A stretch of DNA of 64,000 bases, from the NCBI GenBank assembly GCA_951217055.1, contig OX578281.1, forward strand, positions 33,347,036-33,411,035, written 5' to 3'. Shown piece by piece: positions 53,200 through 64,000 of this stretch (its first letter is position 1; every line of letters starts with the position of its first letter). Source of the DNA: Gerris lacustris. Taxonomy: Eukaryota > Arthropoda > Insecta > Hemiptera > Gerridae. The notes beneath the pieces were generated by a model. The model saw only the letters and a program-made list of their open reading frames with translations. It had not been told where the DNA came from and did no database searches. The position numbers and the translations under genes were made by a program.

Positions 53200-54604
53200 A
53201 CTTGGTGCATTATACAAGTTAATAATGAACATTTTAAGCTTCATATTTTTATTATTCAATAGTGTATCCATTTTTTTATCCATTTGCACTAATTGCAATA
53301 TTTCAATGATGTTGTGTCATACAATTAATGCATGGTGACAGATGATGGATAAAATGAGTGTTAGTTAGTTAAGAAGCCACATTAGCAGATCATTAGTTCT
53401 GACCAAGTTTCTCTGTTAGCTAATATCTCTTTAATGACAATCGTATTTATCTCACTACATTGTCATTGTGTGCTTTACTGATGATTATACCGATGAATAA
53501 TTAAGCCTGTCTAGTTTCAATTAGGCCTGGAAATTATAATATGCTTCATGATACAACAGTTTCACTAAAGACAATAGTTCTAATACGACTTGGAAAATTG
53601 AGGGGCATAACCGTCCTAAAAGTTTGAAGGAAGATAAAGGAGTTGTTAAGGACGTCGTTAGTTAAGGTCGAATACCGTGTAGGCAAAGAAACAAAGTACT
53701 GTTGTGTATAGTTGTTGAAAAGGGTCTGAAAATTCTTGGAGGAATTTGCAGGATAAATATCGTATGCTTTCTAATTAACCTCATCAATTTACTAATGTTA
53801 CTCTTGATGGTCAATGTTAAAGTGGTATAAATTAAACATTCAAAGCCAGACTAAATTAAACATTTGCAAATTGAGTCGGCTTCATACTAGATTAATCAAG
53901 TTTCTATTGGGATTCTGGGTTGAAACGACCAATTTTCTTCGACTTAGAGGTCAATCACTAGATGTTCGTTTGATTTTATCTATATTAAAATTATTACGTC
54001 CTGAGTTCTCATTGTACAATTTTGGAGCGCTCACACCATACACTGTGAAAAAAATGAGGGAAAATATTTTTTTTATAACGGTTCCATCGATTTTAATTAA
54101 CCAATTAAAAAATATAGTCAATTAAATATAATCTAACCAAATAAGTGGACAGAATTAGAGACAACTTTTATATTCATTTGCTCTGTTTTTCTTTTACTTA
54201 ACAAACCCAGTTGTTTTAATTTTATTTATGGTGGTTTAAAGTTAGTCTTTCTTATTTAGTTCTTGTTTAGTTTTATTCCTCGCGTGTAACAAAGATTTAA
54301 TGTCTGTTTAGGTTTTCATTTTCAGTTCATATTTTCCGACATTGGCCTTCGAGTCTTATTCTTGTTCTATTATTATTTCGTTAATAATATAATGATATAT
54401 TTTTTATCTTAATAATTCACTATGAAATATTACGAAGTAAAGTGAAATTATGAAAGCGATAAACAACAATGTGTGTAGTTAATTATAGTGATAAAAAACT
54501 TTGAAAATTGTTTACCACACGTAGACAACCTTTTATTAGATAAGAAAATACTAAACATTATTATCGAATAAAGCTGTGAATGGAGCCCCCACAATATTGT
54601 CCTA
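53200..54604. other. Intergenic, no gene recognised
   Basis: A 103-codon + frame (53814-54125) has no family features or codon context that I would accept as a gene. Otherwise AT-rich. Confidence 0.4.
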
Positions 54605-54862
54605 CATTTTTACTTTCTCATATAACGAGAAAGTATTGTGATGGCGCGACAATTCAATTTTGAGATATTGATTGATTTACACGTTTTGAGGTTCCTCATA
54701 AAAGTAGTTTTTAAAAAATGTCTGTCAGTCGTCTGTGCAAACGCGGGAAGCCTAAACTACTGGGCCGATTTTTGAAAATTTGGCAAATTCAGAAAAATCA
54801 TACCCTGAAGCGAAATCGAGAAATGAGTTTTAGCTCCAAATTTGGGGGCGTAACACCCAATA
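54605..54862 (+). repeat. Dispersed repeat family C copy
   Basis: It begins with a small hairpin (CTTTCTCATATAACGAGAAAG), then GTATTGTGATGGCGCGACA, ACACGTTTTGAGGTTCC, CGTCTGTGCAAACGCGG, CTACTGGGCCGA and ATCATACCCTGAAGCGAAAT. The inverse of 37093-37379; a piece of the same family occurs at 13445-13510. Confidence 0.65.
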
Positions 54863-55015
54863 AACTCTGAATAACGTGAAAATATATTATTTCTCAAAAA
54901 TGGTTTCGACGATTTTGATTTTTAAAAACCTCTAATATCTAGTCTATTTAAATATGAATCTAACGATATAAGCGTTTTTCCCGGGAAAAATCTAATTCCT
55001 GAGAAACTGGCTTTA

Positions 55016-55058
55016 AATGCGGACGGAGAGAGGCCGGGTTCGATTCCCCGCCGACAAG
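55016..55058 (+). repeat. tRNA B-box-like fragment
   Basis: GGCCGGGTTCGATTCCCCGCCGAC is a good tRNA T-arm with flanking acceptor-like bases but without a 5' half, so it is probably a tRNA-derived remnant. Confidence 0.35.
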
Positions 55059-58000
55059 TTATTATATTATGATACATTTTGATAAAATGTTCAATATCAA
55101 TTAAACTCCTACAAAAACTCGAAAATTAATAAATGGAATACACTGGGCTAAGTAATTATGAACTCGTATAAGTGAAAGTTTGTCTTAGTTGTCTCGGACC
55201 GATTTTTTCTGAATGATTTCGCTGACAAGATGCTTTATACTACATTTTGGCAGAGTCAGTCTTGTTCAAAAAGTGCAAACTGCAGTATGTATATTTTTTT
55301 GTAAGTATATAATAAAGGAACAAATTTGTCTGTCGAGTCTTGGCTAAGACTTAGATAAAACCAATCCCTATAACGAAAACCGTGATGGAGTTGGTAGAGG
55401 GTAGCGCTGGTTCCCTTAAGATTTCAATGTGGCAGTGTTTCAAGTTCCCTAGAGAGAGAGATAACCCTCACGTCGCGTCGTACAAATAGGGCGCTCACGC
55501 TGATTTCTCTTCAGATATTCTATACTCCTCTTTCGTTTCGCATCTATTTTTCCTCTGTCACTTGAAACCAATGACTTGTCTCTTTTTCAGCGCGCTCACT
55601 GTCTTGCTACCATGTAATTCCCTGCAGACAACTCCTCACTAGTTGAAGTTGAACCTTTCGAAGCACTTCTGCTTGTTTTCTCTGTCTCTTTATTTCCATC
55701 TGTACCAACGTGATACGGATCACCGATCCCTACGGATTACCGATCCTTAGTTAGGTATGTGAACCGGCGCAAACTCGCCTTTCTTTCTATTACCCTATTT
55801 CTCTTTCGCACTGTTTCGTGTCAACAGTAATCTTTATATAAAACATTTTAAAACCCAATGAACTCTTTGTAAAACAGCGCTGATAAATGAAAACTCTAAA
55901 ACCTAAATTTTATATTTACACTTCTGATAAAAAAGAATTTATAAATCTTCAAATCCATAAAATCTTACTTTTGAGTGCTTCAGAATATATAGATAATAGA
56001 ATCCAAAACTTCTATGCCCCATAGACCACTTGCCGATTTTTTTGTTTTCCATAGATCCCCTGCCTAATATTGACTTCTTCCTAAACATTTAACCTTTAAC
56101 ATCAAACCAAAAGTGTTTCCATGAGGAGTTTCCATAACAGTTTTCACAACAATTTTAAAATTAAGTTTGAAGACTATTTATAGAGTCAGGTTATCACATC
56201 TCTGCTCATCATACCTACTGCGCATGTCAAAACTGTTTTCAATTCAATACCAATATTTTTTCGAAACAGTTTATTCAAAAACCAAAAATTTGCTGTTAAG
56301 AACTTGAACTCAAAACGTTTTAAAATCACCGTATCCATAGGGTTTTGAAAACGGTTTTGGTGTGGAAAACTGATGGAAACGTAGTAATTATTGACTTCAA
56401 ATGTGTTTCTTTCCTAAACATTCTTCTATTCTACATTTTTATTCTAAACTTCAAATGTTTTTTTGATTGTTGTAACAGTGATGCTCACTCATTCTTAGGG
56501 TTTTTTGTGGACTGACCAACAGTAAAATGAGGAGTACGAGTACAATTGTTTTAAATATTTTTAATACCTTTATTTAATGAAACAAAATGCAAGTTAATAT
56601 TAGGATTTTTTTTTCTCGTTGTCATGGACCCTTGGATTGACTAGTCATATAGACAAGTTTGGAGAAATATGATGATGAATGTTTCTACCGTTGCATCTTT
56701 ATATTATAGTGGCTACGATAATGATCAAACTTGAACCAATCAGTATGATTATACCTTTAGTGTGATCGATGTTCAGGCAACATTTTTAACTTTTTATAAA
56801 GCCTGTATGAAATATTACCAAAATTGTGAATTAAAAAAAAACTTTTTAAATAATTAAACTATTGCATATACATAAGGAGCATATATACAGTAAAAATGAT
56901 AATTCCTTGCAGTTGAGAAGCTTCTTGTGAAATGGATTTGTCAGGTTTGTAAGAGTATACAAATCTGCAATCGTGAAAAAGACCTAGTATCTTATGAGTA
57001 GTTAAGAGAAACAGTAAAAAAGATTATAAAAGAGCTGTAAGGCAATGTATAATAAGAGATTTACCTCACTTGTTTAATTCTAGGATGTTAATAAATTGCC
57101 TTTGATGTGCTGATTTGTCTTGAGTTGTCATTTCTTCAAAATAAATTTCATCGTGCCGCCTGAAGTTGCTTCGTTGCATGCCTTAATATTCTTTAGACCT
57201 TTACTCCAACACATATGTTACTTTTAACATAACTTTATTTAGTGACGCTCCCTACAAGTAATTAAGTATAATGAATTTGTTTTTTAAAATATTCATAAGT
57301 AATCTAGATTTGTTGAAATTGATTAAAATATCTTAATAGAACAGTTAATTTACTCGGTCACTTTAATAACATTTCAAAATCAATCCAACTATTTATAAAA
57401 AGTACTCAAGTTAAAAAAAAAAAATTCAAGGTAATCGTTTTATTAATAAGAATCATTTTTTGTCGTTACTATTTTTTTCCTAAGCGCGTTCTTATAGATT
57501 TTCTCTAATTATAATAATTCTACTCGATTAGCGAGCTCGTATTCTAATTTAAAATCTAACTTTTTCTTTATAAGTTATATTTTATACAACCCTATAAATT
57601 ATACTCTTTGATCAATTATTGCTGTATCTCTTCTTTCAAATTCTGTTACATTGGAAAGTGGCTCTAGGAATAAAATACATTGATAAAATGCCTCATATTT
57701 ATGTATGAATAAGTATATAAAGGCTAGTTTATCATCATTTGATACACTAATCTTGTTTATCAAATTATTAAGAATAAGTTTTATATGAAAAAACCATAAA
57801 AAGAAAAACAAAATACAATCCTGCAACTTTAAGCTGCAGTTTTCATTATTACTTTGATTTCTTCTTTTCCCTGAACACTCTTTTTTATTTTTGTTCTAAA
57901 AAGTTAAGATTAAATTCACTGCAAACTTTCATTAAAGTTTTTCTAATTTTGTTTTTAAATCCCTTGAATTGTCACCTGTTAGTTAGGGCATTTAACTCTA

Positions 58001-58371
58001 ACTAGCTATTTTGTTTTTCTGGGAAACTATGTGACTATGTTTTTCTCTGGAATTTCATTTCCACTCTATTTTCCCCGGTAATGCAATTGTAGGATTTATC
58101 TACGACTGCAATTAAAGAGATTATGTTCTATGTGTTTTATGTTCAATTCTGTTATTGTGAATTGCAGCTCTATATTTGTTTATAGTGTTATTTCCCCCCT
58201 CTTCCTTCCAACGTTTCACTAGGCTTAAAAGAACATTTGTTAATGCATTTTTGAGGATTGATTAAAGTTTTTTTCCTTCCGAGCTTATCGAAGGTAACAG
58301 AAGCCTTGTGTTCATCATGAATATATGTATATATATATATATAATATGTATATTTGTCTTCAATTAAAAAT
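55059..58371. other. Intergenic, GC-richer patch near 55370-55810
   Basis: 55370-55810 is less AT-rich with CG-containing words (CACGTCGCGTCGTAC, CAGCGCGCTCAC, GTGAACCGGCGCAAACTCGCC), like an insect promoter region or an unknown repeat, but no adjoining ORF is seen. A family A terminus in inverse orientation lies at 58276-58309, followed by a short (TA)n. Nothing else is recognised. Confidence 0.4.
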
Positions 58372-58735
58372 AGACTGCCAATTGGTGTGGCACAAAGCTT
58401 CCTCGCATCCTATCAACGTACTTTATTTTATTTATTATTTTGACTTTATTTTATTTATTATTATTTATTTTACTTGATTTTATGCTTTTACTAGCCATTA
58501 TTATCTAATTGGTTTAATTGTTTACCCTCTTTTTTTAATCTGTCAAATTTTTTTTTGATTTTTACACGAATTAAAGTATCAATTTAACAAAAGTTAAAGC
58601 GCGCAGCCGGTTCAAATTAATCTGGGGTTATTTGCGGGTTACTTTCGATAAACTATAAAAGTTTCATACAAATCAGATAAGTACTTTTGAAGCTATAGGT
58701 GTAAATAGCTTCTCTTACCTTTGGTAACCTCGGAA
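58372..58735 (+). repeat. Dispersed repeat family A copy
   Basis: It begins AGACTGCCAATTGGTGTGGC, has CTTCCTCGCATCCTATCA, a CCATTATTATCTAATT segment and TTACTTTCGATAAACTATAA, and ends ACCTTTGGTAACCTCGGA. It lacks the GTCTGTCTG run found in 12935-13345. Confidence 0.65.
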
Positions 58736-58814
58736 GCAGGTCATAATTAGCCTAGTGTAGGCCTTTCGCTAGTGCACAACTTTGTTTTAGTAGCATTTAT
58801 GTCTAATAATTACA

Positions 58815-59533
58815 AGATAAAAAGAACTTTTTATAAACTACGTTTTTAAATTTTCTGTTGAATCATATGTAATGTTGATAATATAATTGTCATTGTCAGT
58901 AATAGTTATATATAATGTTAGTGAAAAATACATAGCTCCGAATTTATTTACTTCACATAATAATGACAACCGTCTAAAGAGCTTATGTTAAACCTATAAA
59001 AGGACAAATCTTTGTACAACGGATCTCACTAACACCGAATCTAAACCATGCCATTGATATGCCTCTATATAGGGACAGTAAGAGAAGAAAAATGTGTACA
59101 AGTAAAGAAGTACAGATGCAAGAAAAATTAAACCTATACCTAGGATACTAGTGTAAACTAACCTGGGTGTCACACGTCAATTAATTTATTTCTTTGTTTA
59201 CTTTTCAATGTTTACCTCTTAATAAAAAAATCACAAATTGGAAACCCGTCAAAATGAAGATTGTAAATACTATGGGATATGTCAAAACAAATAAAGTAAC
59301 TTGCGGATTTTTTCCGAACTAACTTTTCATACAGCAAAATTTGCTGAAAACTAATTAAATTCTGCTGAAAGATGGTGAAAAGTATTAAAATAATGCATTG
59401 CCATCGTGTTCTGAGCTATTCTAAAAGTTTCAAATGTTTAGGTACTCGGGAAGTTAGTTAAAAATCTATTGCAAGATTTGTACCGGACAAACAAACAAAC
59501 AAACAAGAAAGCAAGCTAATGAAAACGTAGTAA
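58815..59533. repeat. Dispersed repeat family B, longest copy
   Basis: It matches 29599-30187 at both ends, with extra sequence at about 59060-59215. The same (ACAA)n tail lies at about 59487-59505, followed by GAAAGCAAGCTAATGAAAAC. The best copy from which to define the family. Confidence 0.65.
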
Positions 59534-61390
59534 AAAGTGGGTATCAGATTTTGAAGAAATTTTGATTTTTTTTTCGAAAGTAGCCAACAGATGATCCTAT
59601 TAATTTTAACTATTGACAAAAATTTAATATTGCTCCACAATAAGTTGATCATACTGGGAATTGAAAAAGATCCAAATCTCATTTGCCCATTCGTCTAATA
59701 TTAGGAAGCTATTACACGAGCAAGCTATGTGACCTACTAATTAGCAAACTATATTTGCTTTTTTTTGTAAAAACTTTTGTTTAACATAAAAGAAATGATT
59801 TAAAGCATAAAAACAACCAAATCATTTTGTTAAATAATTTCAAACAAATTAGGTTTTGTTGGTCTAACTTATTAATAATGATGATCTAATTTAAGAAAGA
59901 AACGTTTTACCTCTTTATACATTCTATAATAATATGACTTATTAATAAAGCTTGAAATGTATATTTTTCAATTTTTTTTACGGTTGTTAGAAAACGAATA
60001 AATTTTATTTATTCAATTTACTTAATAAGTTTAAATAAATTGGTTGTTATTACAGTTTGATAGGAAACGAATAAATTATACTTATAAAATTTATAAGTTT
60101 AAAGAAATTAAATAAATTAAAAATAAGAAGACTCCATTATTAAATTTATTTTAAATGATACAATTAGAATTGGTAAATAAATGAAAAAATATTGACATTA
60201 AAACTTACAAATGTTTCTCATTATAATATAAAAAGAAACTCCTTTTATTTGCTTCTCTTTTTTGAATAATCAGAATTATTTTCTACAATAATATTTTGTT
60301 AAATTGTCTTAAAGAAAGTTAACTTTTTACAGAAGAAAAGTAAAGTAGAGAAGAAATAGAACTGGTTGAATGGAAGTCAAAATTAATCTTAAACGAAATT
60401 ACTAAGTATTAAACATTTTTGTAATTTATTTAGCTTACAATAAATTTTATTTGAAATATCTTCTTTTAATAAAATCTTGTATAATGATGATTCTTTTCAG
60501 TTTCTATCTATCAGTTATATTAAAAAAAAATTTATTACTATAAATTACAATTTGAAATATCATTCGTATGCACATTTTTCCTTAATTGAACTGAATTATT
60601 TTCTACTGAAAATTACAAATTATAATGAACTTGTCAAATGTCTAAAAATTTACTGAGCAAAATTTATTCAACTATTTATTTTTTAAAAATATGACAAAGA
60701 AAATCTTTTTAAGAACATACTTAAAACTTATACTTATTACTTTACACAATTTATCTAATCATTATACAAATTATTTAATATAACCTTTAATTACGAAACT
60801 TTACATAGTAATCTTAATTAATCGCGCCACCTATACTCAGACTAAGATGTGATCGTTATTCTCAGATTTGCTCAATTGTCTATTTCTAGGTAAATCGGCT
60901 GGAGCATTAATATTTTCCTTTAAATTAAATTAAGAACTTCTTCATAGTGACTAAATATTAGAATGAATTGATTAATTTATTTCCACGATAATTATTTAAA
61001 CTACTTTAGTTTAGTTAAATTTAGTGAACTTATTATGATCCATTCGGTTGATCCGACAATATACTTCACGAACAACATTAATACTTAGATGGGAAGTATT
61101 TATATTTAAGAAAACGGGAATCTTCTAAAATACTACCTTCGTTTTTCTTCTGCCTTAAAGCCAATCAGAAGTTCCCGCTTACTATAGGTTTGTTGAATCC
61201 AGGCTGAGGAGATGAATGTATTCTGACCTGTATACTTATTTTGACCGACTCATTAGTTAATCTGCTTATAATAGAACTCTTGTCAGTTTTGAAACGTGAA
61301 TCTAACGACGGTATAAATAATAATCAGAGAAATCGAATAGTCTTTAATTAAAAACTCGTCTATAAACAGCATCCAGTAACGATTAAATTG
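59534..61390. other. AT-rich stretch, nothing recognised
   Basis: No ORF, RNA gene or matched repeat. Confidence 0.4.
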
Positions 61391-61643
61391 CTTCCTAGCT
61401 TACTGAAGTTAACGGAAGCTGTGTAATCGTTTTGAAGAACGAAAATATTTTATGTCTCCGATTTCAAAAATCCGTTAATCAAAAAATCCATTTCAGACAT
61501 CAGGGTAACATTTTTAGCTTCGTGTCTGACTGTCGGTCTGTCGCTCAATTTTAGCGAACCATTATAATATCTTAAAAACTACACGTCCGATTTTAATTAA
61601 ATTACGTGATAGGGGGTTATGTGCGCCAATCCGATTGGCAGTC
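61391..61643 (-). repeat. Dispersed repeat family A copy, inverted
   Basis: It reads in reverse order to 12935-13345: CTTCCTAGCTTACTGAAGTT, the CAGACATCAGGG and GTCTGACTGTCGGTCTGTCG segments, then CGTGATAGG and CCGATTGGCAGTCTATTTTT. It shortens the family by an internal deletion. Confidence 0.6.
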
Positions 61644-62333
61644 TATTTTTTAAAAAACTAACTGATATCCCAGTGATAATGATATTATTAAATACATTTT
61701 TCACGTTTTCATTTATTAATTATTATTTATTTATTTTGTATGTTTTCGAAAGCCAGCATAATCTTGCCATGAAGTTTTTTCTTTATCATTTTTCCGATTT
61801 AGATAAAGAGCTAATCCCTGATATGAAATGTTTACACCATAAAATGTTTTTTTTACTTTTGTAAAAAACTTATCTTAGGTTTAATTACGACTAAGTAAAG
61901 CTAACCACCATTTATTTCACAGCCGAAAAACTTTTTAATAATTTTATGCGATTCGAGAGTATAATTGTTTTAGATTGATAAACGGTAAAGCTGCATACAC
62001 TGTAAATCGTTATTTTTATCGCGACTTTGTTATTCTGCAAATATCTAAAACCATTTTAAATAAGAAAAAAATAAAATAATCCATTATTTTTTGCCACAAT
62101 ATCTACCTAATTGGAAATTGATGTCATGCAGAAACTAGCTTGAGAAATGAAGAACAACGTGGTTTACTTTTACAAATATGTTCAGGTTAAGCATGAAAAA
62201 TTAAATGGAAATTAAAGGTGGTATAATCAAAATTATATTCAATCTGTTCTTACTTAATCCTATAATATGATTACTTACTGCTATTAAAATACTGTTCATT
62301 TGATATTTTTTCGACATTTGAAATGGCCATTAT
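61644..62333. other. Downstream flank of the GMC gene
   Basis: Probable 3' untranslated and intergenic sequence for the - strand gene. A short + frame at 61619-61864 begins inside the family A copy and is not credible as a gene. No clear polyadenylation signal was singled out. Confidence 0.4.
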
Positions 62334-63564
62334 TTAAAATCCGTAATTTGACTTGATGATATCAGACGCTTTTTCTGCTATCATAATAATAGGGGCATTG
62401 GTATTGCCTCTGGTAATAGAAGGCATAACTGAAGCATCTACAACTCTGAGTTTCGTTATTCCTAAAACTCTAAGTTCAGGATCGACTACAGAAGTAGTGG
62501 AATTAGCAGACCCCATTTTACACGTCCCTACTGGATGGTAGAGGGTTTGTGAATACGTTTTTGCCACGCACATTAAAAAGATTTTAAGATCAGATTTATG
62601 AGCTTTGCAATTTTCCAGAGAAGATAGGCTGATATTTGGTAGGTACTTCTCCATAGCCTTAGCCTTCATTAATTTAATTGATATATTAAGTCCGGCTAGA
62701 GCTCTGTCTAAATCATCTTGCTCAAAGAAATAATTCGGGTCTATAAGAGGACTGTCTTCAGGATTTCTACTTCTCAATCTAATAGTACCGACCGATTTAG
62801 GTTTTAGAACACTCGTGGTAACCGCAATTGTATCTTTAGGGCCTGGAAAGAATTCGATAAAATGAAATTGAACGTCTGGGGGTTCTGCCGTTATATCAGG
62901 TCCTGTGTTAAGGAAAGCTAAATTTGAAAAACCACTAGTCGTGAAGATACCTGTCTCATTTTGAGCGAATTCCAATCCGTTTTTAACTGTAAAATGATTT
63001 AACGGATTTAAATTAGTATAATTTTTTAATTCAAATTGGAGGGGGAGTAGAAAATGATCTTGCAAATTGTTTCCTACTGGCAAATCAGTAATGATAGGAA
63101 TGTTTAGCTTGGCCAGATGGTCTTTTGGCCCTATACCAGCAAGCATAAGTAGTTGAGGAGAATTGATGGCTCCAGCTGATAAAATCACCTCTTTGGACGC
63201 TTTGATAAACCTAGATTTCCCATTTTTCTTAAAAACTACTCCCAAAGCAGCCTTTGTTTTAGAATCGATAACAATTTTTGTGACTTTAGCATTCTTGATA
63301 ATGTTTAAGTTAGGTCGTTTTAAATCATATAAAAAAGCAGAAGACGTGCTCCATCTAATAGGTCCGTTGATAGTTAATTGAGGCTCAACAATACTCGTCT
63401 GCTTTTCTCCATTGTAATCTCGGTTAATCATTCCGATTTCTTCTCCAGCTTGAATAATGTCTTGAGTAATGTGTCTTTGGTAAATAGCATACTGAACACT
63501 AAGCAAGCCACTTCTATTGTGATAAGACGACCCGAAGAGTTCAGGAACTTGCACTTTTTCTGAC
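62334..63564 (-). CDS. GMC oxidoreductase last exon
   Basis: 410 codons to TAA at 62334-62336. The first base completes a lysine codon from the previous exon. It contains the substrate-binding region and both catalytic motifs (HPVGTCKMG and NTNAP). A single large 3' exon is common in insect GMC genes. Confidence 0.92.
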
Positions 63565-63818
63565 CTGTAACAATTACAATTAATTATAAATTTAATTCAT
63601 ATGATCACATACATGATATTATAAGAACACATAAAAAATAACTCTATTTACATACTTGAGAAAATACGATAAGACACTTTTGTAATTCCATCCTTCAGCT
63701 CCATTTTTTTCCCATTCATCAAAGTCAAGCTTATTCCCTCTTACATATACCATGCCATTTATACTGCTTGATCCACCCATTCCATGACCTCTAGGGTATG
63801 AACAGACACCTCCATTAT
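62334..63818 (-). CDS. GMC oxidoreductase, glucose-dehydrogenase-like (C-terminal part, 2 exons)
   Basis: Two exons, 63656-63818 and 62334-63564, joined by a 91-bp GT-AG intron (donor GTATGT, acceptor TTACAG) that restores ...[13 protein letters not shown]. About 463 C-terminal residues are in the window; the family is usually about 600 long, so the FAD-binding N-terminus lies beyond the right edge. Visible landmarks: [20 protein letters not shown] (GMC signature 1), a later signature-2-like stretch [16 protein letters not shown], and the C-terminal [10 protein letters not shown] and [13 protein letters not shown] motifs that hold the catalytic His and its Asn partner. Members use FAD to oxidise sugars, alcohols or ecdysteroids; the substrate cannot be told from sequence. 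No defect is visible in this part. Confidence 0.93.
63656..63818 (-). CDS. GMC oxidoreductase upstream exon
   Basis: It encodes [35 protein letters not shown] and [19 protein letters not shown] in one frame. The acceptor AG is at 63819-63820, and the exon begins with two bases of a split codon. The glycine/serine-rich part lines the FAD pocket in this family. Confidence 0.88.
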
Positions 63819-63820
63819 CT

Positions 63821-64000
63821 GTAAACGAGGTAAAAACTCATCAAGCTTTATATGAAAAAACCTACCTACCTTCTCAAATTTGAACTTTCTTTTAAAAGAA
63901 AACATCTTTCATGGTTTGATTTAAAAATGTCTTATTTATAAGACATCATATTGTAAGATAAGGATGTTTTAGAGTAGTAACTTAATGCTTGCAAAGAAGG
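63821..64000 (-). other. Intron of the GMC gene running off the window
   Basis: AT-rich, with no further exon visible. The N-terminal FAD-binding exon must lie to the right. Confidence 0.6.

Noticed and set aside
53814..54125. 103-codon + strand ORF
   Set aside because: No domain, motif or repeat homology in the window, no splice context, and length explainable by chance; not called a gene.

Overview
This window is AT-rich eukaryotic DNA with widely separated exons, long introns, many hairpin-type short elements, a tRNA-headed SINE, a BEL/Pao LTR retrotransposon and an insect-type GMC oxidoreductase gene. Together these point to an arthropod, most likely an insect. The order cannot be fixed from the sequence alone.

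Region 1 (about 4.9-24.4 kb, + strand) holds one split gene. Nine exons join in frame, with splice phases that agree at every junction, to give about 451 residues: three CUB modules and a hydrophobic C-terminal tail that looks like a GPI-attachment signal. The start codon and signal-peptide exon were not found. The introns are full of non-autonomous elements: foldbacks, hairpin MITEs, a complete SINE with target-site duplication, and several dispersed families.

Region 2 (about 24.4-42.3 kb) is mostly intergenic repeats: a MITE carrying a tRNA-like sequence, a four-copy tandem repeat, and a 358-bp near-perfect palindrome with a hammerhead-like core. One short exon-like signal-peptide ORF with a good splice donor lies at 40344-40404.

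Region 3 (42328-49162) is a complete and evidently young BEL/Pao element on the - strand. Its 307-bp LTRs read the same base for base, it is flanked by a 5-bp duplication, and it has one open gag-pol frame of 1775 codons.

Region 4 (49.2-64 kb) is repeats plus the 3' half of a GMC oxidoreductase (glucose-dehydrogenase-like) gene on the - strand, which continues past the right edge. A decayed copy of one of its exons lies about 10 kb away in the same orientation.

The two host genes show no sign of acting together; most of the window is transposon-derived. All models come from reading the sequence by eye; no database search was run.
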